Shown here one piece after another: positions 1-5,044 of a DNA stretch of 5,684 nucleotides. Both the position numbers and the translations under genes were made by a program. Within the stretch, counting starts at the first letter, position 1. Every line of letters starts with the position of its first letter. This DNA is from Chitinophagales bacterium (lineage in GTDB: Bacteria; Bacteroidota; Bacteroidia; Chitinophagales; UBA2359), in contig JAHDDN010000368.1 in the NCBI GenBank assembly GCA_020629335.1, positions 1 to 5,684 on the forward strand, written 5' to 3'. The notes under the pieces are model-generated. The model saw only the letters and a list, made by a program, of their open reading frames with translations. It had not been told where the DNA came from and did not search any database.

Positions 1-986
1 AAACTTGGCAATGGGTCGGCGATCAAAAAGAAATTTTCAAGGGACCTGAAAATGTTTATCCACTTTGGTTGTTAGAAAAATATTTAGACGAACCCATCGT
101 CCTCATCGAAAAGGAGAATCAAATTTCTTGCTACTCCAATGTATGTACGCACAGAGGATTCATTTTGACTCATCATCCATGCAAAGCCAAAAAATTAATC
201 TGCGGTTATCATGGTCGTCGCTTTAATTTAGATGGTGAGTTTGAGTTCATGCCCGAATTTAAGGGCGTAGAAGATTTCCCTAAACCATGCGATAATCTCC
301 ATCAATTGCCGCTAAAAAACTGGGAGCGATTTTTATTCACCAGCATTGATCCTAAAGTAGATTTCCAAAAAACAATTGATAAAATTAATGAGCGTTTAGG
401 CTTCTTGCCGATCAATGAAATGCGCTACGCACCCGAGTATAACAAAACCTACAATGTCAAAGCACATTGGGCACTTTATTGCGATAATTACTTAGAAGGC
501 TTTCACATTCCCTTCGTCCATCAAAGCCTGAACGAGATGTTGAGCTATGGCGATTATGCCACCATCTGCCACGAAGAAGAACAAATTGTTTTGCAAATTG
601 GATATTCAGATTCTGGCAGTGAAACATTCGATTTACCTGAAGGTCATCCCGATTTTGGCAAGGACGTCACGGCTTATTATTATTGGGTTTTTCCCAACCT
701 CATGCTCAATGTCTACCCTTGGGGCATACAAGTCAATGTCGTCAAACCCATCAATCCTGCCTTCTGTAAAGTAGAATTCATCTATTATTTACACGATGAA
801 GAAGTCTGGCAACGCATGGGCGAAGATTCCTTAGCAGAGAAGGTTGAACGAGAAGATGAGTTTGTAGTCGAAGGCGTCCAAAGGGGCTTACGCTCCCGTT
901 TTTATGATAGAGGCCGCTTCTCCCCTACCCGAGAAAATGGTGTTCATTTCTTTCATCAATTACTAAAGCAGCATTTAGAAAAATAA
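1..986 (+). CDS. Rieske-type aromatic ring-hydroxylating oxygenase, alpha subunit (5' truncated)
   Basis: The frame is open from position 3 (T-W-Q-W-V-G-D...) to the TAA at 984-986, so the gene enters from the left edge; the TTG at 69 is an internal Leu codon, not a start. Numbering from the codon at 3 gives 327 residues. The N-terminal Rieske [2Fe-2S] domain has ligands C48-x-H50 and C67-x2-H70 (CTH...CGYH). The C-terminal SRPBCC catalytic domain has D-N-Y-L-E-G-F-H168-x4-H173, the two His ligands of the mononuclear iron. A conserved E-D-E-F-x3-E-G-V-Q-R-G segment follows, whose Asp (about 285) is the likely third ligand. Known for the family: electrons pass from a reductase to the Rieske cluster and then to non-heme iron for O2-dependent hydroxylation or demethylation. 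The substrate cannot be read from the sequence; choline/carnitine-type monooxygenases share this architecture. No reductase gene is seen here. Only the extreme N-terminus appears to be missing. Confidence 0.93.
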   Translation, partial: TWQWVGDQKEIFKGPENVYPLWLLEKYLDEPIVLIEKENQISCYSNVCTHRGFILTHHPCKAKKLICGYHGRRFNLDGEFEFMPEFKGVEDFPKPCDNLHQLPLKNWERFLFTSIDPKVDFQKTIDKINERLGFLPINEMRYAPEYNKTYNVKAHWALYCDNYLEGFHIPFVHQSLNEMLSYGDYATICHEEEQIVLQIGYSDSGSETFDLPEGHPDFGKDVTAYYYWVFPNLMLNVYPWGIQVNVVKPINPAFCKVEFIYYLHDEEVWQRMGEDSLAEKVEREDEFVVEGVQRGLRSRFYDRGRFSPTRENGVHFFHQLLKQHLEK

Positions 987-1039
987 ATTCATTAGGGCAC
1001 ATCCGCTGCCTTCTCAAGACGAGTGCGTAGCACGAGTCC

Positions 1040-1070
1040 ATTTATCATTTATCATTACGCATTTATCATT
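1040..1070. repeat. ATTTATCATT short direct repeats
   Basis: ATTTATCATT occurs at 1040-1049 and again at 1061-1070, with a TATCATT unit and ACGC between them. The 18-nt stretch cattacgcatttatcatt (1053-1070) recurs exactly at 4895-4912 in the other large intergenic region. Two exact 18-mers in the same orientation in two non-coding gaps suggest a dispersed intergenic repeat, not chance AT-richness. Confidence 0.6.
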
Positions 1071-1115
1071 CGCCGAAGGCGCAGCGGTCGGGCTATCCAC
1101 TCTTATGTGGCTATG
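1071..1115. repeat. GC-rich double hairpin segment
   Basis: CGCC (1071-1074) pairs with GGCG (1078-1081) across a GAA loop. CCAC (1097-1100) pairs with GTGG (1107-1110) across a six-base loop, and GGCTAT occurs on both sides (1091-1096 and 1109-1114). This looks like part of a REP-like intergenic element. Neither hairpin is followed by a T-tract, so a terminator role is not supported. Confidence 0.4.
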
Positions 1116-1169
1116 CTACTCCTATTCCGCTAAGTGCTGCTTGTCTGCTAAAGCCAGCCTGCGCATCAC

Positions 1170-1200
1170 TGTAGAAGACGCATTGCAATGCGTCTCTACA
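1170..1200. repeat. 31-nt near-perfect palindrome (REP-like)
   Basis: TGTAGA (1170-1175) and GACGCATT (1177-1184) pair with AATGCGTC (1187-1194) and TCTACA (1195-1200). This gives 14 bp of stem with one bulged A at 1176 and a GC centre. It lies about 50 nt past the last stop of the minus-strand operon and could protect transcript 3' ends or weakly stop transcription from either side. No T-run follows on either strand. TGTAGAGACGC...GCGTCTCTACA elements are familiar as dispersed repeats in Bacteroidota and cyanobacteria, so I read it as a REP-type element first. Confidence 0.75.
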
Positions 1201-1250
1201 TTTGTCGCAGCATATACGCCCCATACCGTTCCTATCCCTTGTGCGGGAAA

Positions 1251-1664
1251 TTAATGAGGCAATTTATCCCTTAAAGCACCATAAGCAAAAGTCCCCATCA
1301 CCGCACTCAATAATACGACAATAAAAACACTTAGACCATTACCAATCAAGGTGTACATCGGGCCTGGACAAGCACCTGTTAAAGCCCAGCCTAAGCCAAA
1401 TAAGGTGCCACCTAAAAGGTAACGAGCGATACTTGGCTGCTTGTCTTTAAAAGTAATTTCTTGACCTTCCAAAGAATTTAGACGCTTACGCTTAATAAAG
1501 GCAATAATTCCAATACCTATAGCTAAAGCAGAACCAATAATGCCATACATATGAAAGGCTTGGAAACGAAACATCTCTTGTATTCGATACCAAGAAATCG
1601 CTTCTGATTTGGTCATCACTATCCCAAATAAGATACCGATGAGTAAGTATTTAGCTAACTTCAT
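1251..1664 (-). CDS. YeeE/YedE family half-transporter, C-terminal-type subunit (DUF6691/PmpB-like)
   Basis: This is a 137-residue integral membrane protein, last gene of the sulfur operon. Hydrophobic segments lie at about residues 5-19, 38-57, 82-100 and 107-130, with a basic KRKR loop at 58-61. The signature G-W-A-L-T-G-A-C99-P-G-P (92-102) matches the Cys-containing re-entrant motif of the YeeE/YedE family. Characterised full-length YeeE proteins import thiosulfate using conserved cysteines; half-size members are found as neighbouring pairs, as here. I infer that it forms one transporter with the preceding gene, whose stop lies only 4 nt upstream. The ATG at 1664 is preceded by AT-rich sequence with no Shine-Dalgarno motif. 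The transported sulfur species and direction are not determined by the sequence. Confidence 0.88.
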   Translation of the reverse strand: MKLAKYLLIGILFGIVMTKSEAISWYRIQEMFRFQAFHMYGIIGSALAIGIGIIAFIKRKRLNSLEGQEITFKDKQPSIARYLLGGTLFGLGWALTGACPGPMYTLIGNGLSVFIVVLLSAVMGTFAYGALRDKLPH

Positions 1665-1668
1665 AATA

Positions 1669-2232
1669 TTATAAACTCAAAATAATTGGTAATAAAAAGT
1701 GGGTCATAAATAATCCACCAATAAAAAATCCAACAACAGCCACTAAGGAAGGCCATTGCAAATTGGATAGGCCGCTGATCGCATGGCCAGAGGTACAACC
1801 TCCTGCCCAGCGAGTCCCAAAGCCAATTAGGAAACCGCCTAACACCATAATGATGATGCCCTTAAGCGTAAATAAACTCCCCCAATTAAATAATCGCTCA
1901 GGAGCTAATTGACCATCAAATTCTACTCCCATTGCCTGTAAGTCATGAATGGTTTCTGCTGAAAGCTCAACAGGTGCAGGACTGGATAGAAATTGCATCG
2001 CAATGCCACCGCCTATGATGGCACCGAATACGAAAACAATATTCCATATCTGAGATTTCCAATCGAATTTGAAAAATGAAACTTTATTTCCTGCACCGCC
2101 TGCGGCGCAAATTGTTCGAAGCGTTGAAGAAACGCCAAACTCCCCTCCTGCCCATAGTAACAAAAACATTACCAAGGCAATCATTGGCCCTGAGACATAC
2201 CATGCCCAAGGCTGACTTATAAATTCTATCAT
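1669..2232 (-). CDS. YeeE/YedE family half-transporter, N-terminal-type subunit (PmpA-like)
   Basis: This 187-residue inner-membrane protein has hydrophobic stretches at about residues 12-30, 62-82, 122-143 and 162-187. It carries two typical cysteines: C42 in L-R-T-I-C-A-A-G-G and C146 in the signature G-F-G-T-R-W-A-G-G-C-T-S-G-H (137-150). In the YeeE family such cysteines relay thiosulfate or another sulfur species through the pore. A soluble-looking segment (about 84-118) separates segments two and three. It lies 29 nt after the persulfide dioxygenase gene and 4 nt before its partner half-transporter, so the two very likely work as a heteromer. Placement beside a thiosulfate-producing enzyme suggests uptake or export of thiosulfate or a related species, which is inference. 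The start ATG (2232) follows a CA-rich leader without Shine-Dalgarno. Confidence 0.9.
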   Translation of the reverse strand: MIEFISQPWAWYVSGPMIALVMFLLLWAGGEFGVSSTLRTICAAGGAGNKVSFFKFDWKSQIWNIVFVFGAIIGGGIAMQFLSSPAPVELSAETIHDLQAMGVEFDGQLAPERLFNWGSLFTLKGIIIMVLGGFLIGFGTRWAGGCTSGHAISGLSNLQWPSLVAVVGFFIGGLFMTHFLLPIILSL

Positions 2233-2236
2233 AAAA

Positions 2237-2257
2237 GTTGTGTGTGTAGTGTGTGTT
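2237..2257. repeat. GT/CA-rich low-complexity leader
   Basis: The 29-nt gap between the persulfide dioxygenase and YeeE A genes is mostly (GT)n on the plus strand. The messenger of the minus operon therefore carries a CA-rich, unstructured leader right before the ATG at 2232. An unstructured leader could help ribosome loading where Shine-Dalgarno is not used. It may also be simple slippage sequence. Confidence 0.5.
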
Positions 2258-2261
2258 TAAA

Positions 2262-3674
2262 TTATTTTAAGGTACTCGGACAAACCTCCTCCGTCAAAGG
2301 TAAATTAGTTTCTTTGATTTTTCCAAAGCCTCCCTTGATGTCTATCATATTGTGGATGCCTCGCATTTTTAAAATGGAACTCGCTATTACTGAGCGATAA
2401 CCACCAGCACAATGAATCACAAATTCGCCTTCTTTAGGAAAAGCAGATAAATACTCATTGATAGTACTCAATGGAGTATGATGTGCTCCTTTAAGAGATT
2501 GCTTTTGAAATTCTCCAGGCCTACGTACATCAAATATACGAGTAGCTAAATCGTCATACTCTTCTGCTAGTACATCTACTGTCACTGACTTGATGCTTTC
2601 AGTGGCTTTATCTGCTGCTTGCCATGCCGATATTCCTCCCTCTAAAAAGCCGATTGTGTGATCAAAACCAACTCTGGCTAATCGAGTCACGGCTTCGGCT
2701 TCTTTACCTACTGGCGTTACTAGTAAAATCGGCTGAGCAATGTCTTTAATTAAAGCGCCTACCCAAGGAGCAAAGCTACCGTTTAGACCTATAAAAATAG
2801 AGTTTGGTACATGTGCCTTGACAAATTCATCTTGATGACGAACATCTAATATGACGGCTTCGGTTTCATTAGCGGCTGCTTCAAAAGCTTCAGGACTCAA
2901 TGGCTGAACACCTCTTTTCAGAATGTTATCTATACTCGCATACCCCTCTCGATTCAACTGTACATTCAAAGGGAAATAGGCTGGCGGTGGCAATAAGCCA
3001 TCAGTTACCTCCTTCACAAATTCCTCTTCTGTCATATCCGCTCTTAAAGCATAGTTGACTTCCTTCTGATTGCCTAAAGAATCTACCGTGATTTTCATCA
3101 TATTCTTCCCACATGCAGAACCTGCTCCGTGGGCTGGATATACTATCACCTCATCGGCTAAAGGCATAATCTTAGTTCGCAAACTATGATATAACTTAGC
3201 AGCCAAATCCTCCTGTGTCATATCAGCAGATTTCTGCGCTAAATCAGGACGGCCTACATCTCCTAAAAAGAGCGTATCGCCAGTGAATATCGCATAATCT
3301 TTTCCTGTCTCATCCTTGAGCAAATAGGTGGTACTCTCCATCGTATGCCCTGGTGTGTGCAATACTTTTATCGTCAATTTACCCACCTTAAACTCCTCTC
3401 CATCTTTGGCAATATGTGCCTCAAAAGAAGGGTTAGCATTAGGTCCATATACGATAGGAGCGCCCGTTTTTTCCGCTAAAGTAACATGCCCACTTACAAA
3501 GTCCGCATGAAAATGTGTTTCTAATATGTACTTGATATTCGCTTTCGCTTGTTCTGCTTTGCAAATATAAGGTTCCACTTCTCGCAAAGGATCGATAATA
3601 ACCGCTTCTCCTTCACTCTCGATGTAATAAGCACCTTGTGCCAAACATCCTGTATATATCTGTTCTACCTTCAT
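2262..3674 (-). CDS. CstB-type persulfide dioxygenase-sulfurtransferase (MBL, pseudo-rhodanese, rhodanese)
   Basis: This 470-residue, apparently cytoplasmic protein has three domains. The metallo-beta-lactamase domain (about 1-240) has T-H54-F-H56-A-D58-F59, H110 in HTPGH, and D133 in FTGDTLFLGDVGRPDL. H54, H110 and D133 match the mononuclear iron ligands of ETHE1-type persulfide dioxygenases. F59 replaces the second-site His, as I recall for CstB-like enzymes. C188 in AHGAGSACGK may match the extra active-site Cys of CstB. A rhodanese-like domain (about 255-355) has no Cys in its loop (TPVGKEAE), so it is a pseudo-rhodanese. The C-terminal rhodanese (about 365-460) has C422-A-G-G-Y-R427-S, an active persulfide loop. 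CstB oxidises low-molecular-weight persulfides and yields thiosulfate. The length is slightly above the roughly 440 residues of characterised CstB. The ATG at 3674 opens directly into the MBL fold. Confidence 0.93.
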   Translation of the reverse strand: MKVEQIYTGCLAQGAYYIESEGEAVIIDPLREVEPYICKAEQAKANIKYILETHFHADFVSGHVTLAEKTGAPIVYGPNANPSFEAHIAKDGEEFKVGKLTIKVLHTPGHTMESTTYLLKDETGKDYAIFTGDTLFLGDVGRPDLAQKSADMTQEDLAAKLYHSLRTKIMPLADEVIVYPAHGAGSACGKNMMKITVDSLGNQKEVNYALRADMTEEEFVKEVTDGLLPPPAYFPLNVQLNREGYASIDNILKRGVQPLSPEAFEAAANETEAVILDVRHQDEFVKAHVPNSIFIGLNGSFAPWVGALIKDIAQPILLVTPVGKEAEAVTRLARVGFDHTIGFLEGGISAWQAADKATESIKSVTVDVLAEEYDDLATRIFDVRRPGEFQKQSLKGAHHTPLSTINEYLSAFPKEGEFVIHCAGGYRSVIASSILKMRGIHNMIDIKGGFGKIKETNLPLTEEVCPSTLK

Positions 3675-3694
3675 TTTTATTAATTTAATTTAGA

Positions 3695-4492
3695 TTAAGC
3701 TAAAAGCTCGTTTCCAAAAATATAAACACTCATCACTAAAACAAACCAACCAAAGCCTTTCTTTAACTGATAGTTGGACACGTAATTGGAGGCTGCTCCA
3801 CCTAAAATTATTCCAGCTATAGCAAAGGTCGTGAAAATTAGCAAAAATTGCCAATCTATCATCTGCCCCGATTGTACATCACCAATAAACCCAATCAATG
3901 ACTTAACCGCTATAATGGTTAGTGAAGTCCCTACGGCCAACTTCATCGGCAATCGGGCTAAAACCACTAAGGCTGGAATAATCAAAAATCCGCCGCCAGC
4001 ACCAACAATACCCGTTAATACTCCAACGACCAAACCATCAATTATTATCAGTGGATAGTTAAATTTTAGTTCTTTTTCTTCGGTACTCAGCCTTTTATTG
4101 GTCGAAAAGATCATTGAAAAGGCCGCCAAGAGCATAATCAATGCAAAAAATACCATGATGGTGATGTCCTTCGTCAGCACAAAATCACCAAGTGTTAATA
4201 TGGTGTCTGGCAAAGCTGGAATCAACCAAAGCCGAGTCAAATAGACCGCTATAAAAGAAGGAATGGCAAAGACAATAGCTGTTTTAAAACTCACTAAGCC
4301 CTTCCGTATATTATTAATCGCTCCTACCGAGGCGGCCGCTCCCACCACAAATAAAGAATAAGCCGTCGCCAATACTGGATTTGTACCCAACAAATACACT
4401 AAGGCAGGTACTGTCAATATGGAACCTCCTCCGCCTAATAAACCCAAAGTAAATCCAATTACTAAGGCCGCAATATATCCTACTATATCCAT
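3695..4492 (-). CDS. TauE/SafE family sulfite/organosulfur anion permease
   Basis: This 265-residue polytopic inner-membrane protein has the two inverted DUF81 repeats typical of TauE/SafE. The first carries G-L-L-G-G-G-G-S at 17-24 (followed by ILTVPAL) and the second G-I-V-G-A-G-G-G at 161-168 (followed by FLIIPAL). About eight hydrophobic segments are visible, with a charged loop (131-145) between the halves. Family members export sulfite, sulfoacetate or related anions. Next to a persulfide dioxygenase, whose primary product is sulfite, a sulfite-efflux role is the simplest inference, and a tauE gene also accompanies the staphylococcal cst operon. The ATG (4492) shares its A with the TAA of the repressor gene (TAATG), so translation is probably coupled. 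It ends 20 nt before the dioxygenase gene. Confidence 0.92.
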   Translation of the reverse strand: MDIVGYIAALVIGFTLGLLGGGGSILTVPALVYLLGTNPVLATAYSLFVVGAAASVGAINNIRKGLVSFKTAIVFAIPSFIAVYLTRLWLIPALPDTILTLGDFVLTKDITIMVFFALIMLLAAFSMIFSTNKRLSTEEKELKFNYPLIIIDGLVVGVLTGIVGAGGGFLIIPALVVLARLPMKLAVGTSLTIIAVKSLIGFIGDVQSGQMIDWQFLLIFTTFAIAGIILGGAASNYVSNYQLKKGFGWFVLVMSVYIFGNELLA

Positions 4493-4806
4493 TATTTGAT
4501 AAATTCACATTGCTCCATACAATCAAATATCTTCAACATCTGGCGATCTTTCAAACGATAATAAGAGTATTTTCCCTGCTTTTCTACCATCAAAATCCCC
4601 TTATCCTTCATTTTTATCAGATGATGAGATAAAAGCGATTGCTCCACCTCTATCTTCATCGTTTCTCGTAAATCTGTTACCGTCAATGGCTCGCTATATT
4701 CCAGTATCTCCATAATTTCCAATCTTATAGGATGCGATATTGTCTTCAAAGCATCCGCCACTAACTGCAATTTATCTAATGGAATATTTCGTCTCTCTTT
4801 AATCAT
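4492..4806 (-). CDS. ArsR/SmtB-family winged-helix repressor
   Basis: This 104-residue DNA-binding protein is first in the sulfur operon and probably represses it. The winged helix runs from about 12 to 86: A-D-A-L-K-T-I-S-H-P-I-R-L (18-29), the recognition helix near S57-LLSHHLIKMKDKG, and the wing EKQGKYSYYRL. The alpha-3 Cys motif (ELCVCDL) of classic arsenic sensors is replaced by TVTDL. The only cysteines are C96 and C100 in the last helix (F-D-C-M-E-Q-C-E). BigR and SqrR, known persulfide-sensing ArsR proteins, use one Cys near the N-terminal part and one near the C-terminus, so the arrangement differs. Persulfide, thiol or metal sensing is inference. An in-frame TGA 7-9 nt upstream makes the ATG at 4806 the first possible ATG start. 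No Shine-Dalgarno is seen. Confidence 0.92.
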   Translation of the reverse strand: MIKERRNIPLDKLQLVADALKTISHPIRLEIMEILEYSEPLTVTDLRETMKIEVEQSLLSHHLIKMKDKGILMVEKQGKYSYYRLKDRQMLKIFDCMEQCEFIK

Positions 4807-4844
4807 AATTTTTCATTTTTTCAACATTATCATTACCATCAAGA

Positions 4845-4866
4845 GGGCGCACACATAGGTGCGCCC
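4845..4866. repeat. REP-like hairpin in the repressor leader
   Basis: GGGCGCAC (4845-4852) pairs perfectly with GTGCGCCC (4859-4866) across a six-base ACATAG loop, and CTAC follows at 4867-4870. This GC-rich element stands out in an otherwise AT-rich gap. It resembles dispersed repeats of the GGGCGCACACATAGGTGCGCCCC kind seen in Bacteroidota. It would fold in the 5' leader of the minus-strand operon, about 40 nt before the ATG. It has no T-tract, so an intrinsic terminator is not supported. Confidence 0.7.
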
Positions 4867-4894
4867 CTACAATATTATTTCATTAATCATAAAA

Positions 4895-4912
4895 CATTAC
4901 GCATTTATCATT
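4895..4912. repeat. 18-nt direct repeat, second copy
   Basis: cattacgcatttatcatt is identical to 1053-1070 and in the same orientation. Like the first copy it lies in the same gap as a GC-rich palindrome, here about 28 nt from the hairpin, which suggests that both belong to a composite dispersed element. Confidence 0.6.
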
Positions 4913-4947
4913 AATTGGGGGCTTCCCTAAGCCAACACACATACAAA

Positions 4948-4965
4948 CATGAACACTTGTTCATG
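4948..4965. promoter_or_regulatory. ArsR-type operator, perfect 8-2-8 inverted repeat
   Basis: CATGAACA (4948-4955), spacer CT, TGTTCATG (4958-4965) is a perfect palindrome. TGAACA-N2-TGTTCA is the core of operators bound by SmtB/CzrA/ArsR-type repressors. It sits between the divergent repressor (start 4806) and methyltransferase-like (start 5045) genes. An extra half-site GTTCA follows at 4967-4971. The repressor at 4492-4806 is the obvious candidate to bind it, which is inference from location and family. Confidence 0.72.
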
Positions 4966-4984
4966 CGTTCACTTAATAGGACAA

Positions 4985-5012
4985 AAAAAGTAATTAAAGT
5001 CACGAAAATCAA
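4985..5012 (-). promoter_or_regulatory. Candidate promoter of the sulfur operon
   Basis: On the minus strand a TTG (5012-5010) is followed after 17 nt by TACTTTTT (4992-4985), close to the Bacteroidota -33 TTG and -7 TAnnTTTG boxes but with G to T at the last base and a spacer a little short. Transcription would start near 4980, placing the operator just downstream of the start, where bound repressor would block RNA polymerase, and giving a leader of about 170 nt. Confidence 0.3.
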
Positions 5013-5031
5013 TCTTTTATATTAAATCAAT

Positions 5032-5039
5032 TAACTTTG
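5032..5039 (+). promoter_or_regulatory. Bacteroidota -7 box (TAACTTTG) at a start codon
   Basis: TAACTTTG matches TAnnTTTG exactly and ends five bases before the ATG at 5045. If used, the transcript would begin at or within a few bases of the start codon, making it leaderless or nearly so. No good -33 TTG is seen 19-21 nt upstream. Confidence 0.5.
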
Positions 5040-5044
5040 CGGCC

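Larger units (their letters stand above)
987..1250. other. Gene-free convergent region filled with repeat-like sequence
   Basis: This 264-nt gap separates two converging transcription units. I see no credible coding frame, tRNA or classical terminator (hairpin plus T-run). It contains tandem ATTTATCATT-type units (1040-1070), a tight GC hairpin (1071-1081), a CCAC/GTGG stem flanked by GGCTAT direct repeats (1092-1115), and a long palindrome (1170-1200). An imperfect dyad also sits at 1018-1038 (GTGC-gta-GCAC flanked by GAC/GTC). The 1071-1170 part looks more GC-rich than the genes around it. This mosaic resembles dispersed intergenic repeats of Bacteroidota genomes, which I infer from general familiarity and not from a search. 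Confidence 0.6.
1251..4806 (-). other. Five-gene sulfur-detoxification operon (arsR-type, tauE-type, cstB-type, yeeE A, yeeE B)
   Basis: Five minus-strand genes follow each other with gaps of -1, 20, 29 and 4 nt, so one transcript is likely, starting upstream of 4806. The order is repressor, TauE/SafE permease, MBL-rhodanese persulfide dioxygenase, YeeE/YedE half A, YeeE/YedE half B. This gene set is known from sulfide and persulfide response loci: staphylococcal cst with tauE and cstB, and proteobacterial bigR with an MBL protein, DUF81 and YeeE-like membrane proteins. Co-transcription is inferred from spacing and shared function. No internal terminator hairpin was seen. Confidence 0.85.

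Noticed and set aside
69..71. TTG at 69 as the start of the oxygenase
   Set aside because: The frame stays open to the left edge and the residues before it (WQWVGDQKE) fit the conserved N-terminal strand of the Rieske domain.
547..774. Open frame of 75 codons on the plus strand inside the oxygenase gene
   Set aside because: It overlaps the strongly supported Rieske oxygenase in another frame, and its translation shows no family features.
1040..1070. CRISPR-like repeats
   Set aside because: The ATTTATCATT units are too short and irregular, with no proper spacers and no cas genes.
3328..4058. Open frames on the plus strand at 3328-3510 and 3786-4058
   Set aside because: They are antisense to the persulfide dioxygenase and TauE genes, low-complexity in translation, and have no promoter or start context.
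4314..4526. Minus-strand open frame of 70 codons across the repressor/permease junction
   Set aside because: It is out of frame with both real genes, which already explain this DNA with clear family motifs.
4845..4870. Intrinsic terminator or riboswitch upstream of the repressor
   Set aside because: The stem has no T-tract on either strand and lies in a leader region for both genes; no conserved riboswitch core was recognised.
4944..4951. Minus-strand CATGTTTG as a -7 box for the sulfur operon
   Set aside because: It overlaps the operator and resembles TAnnTTTG, but no TTG lies at the right distance upstream, so the 4985-5012 candidate was preferred.
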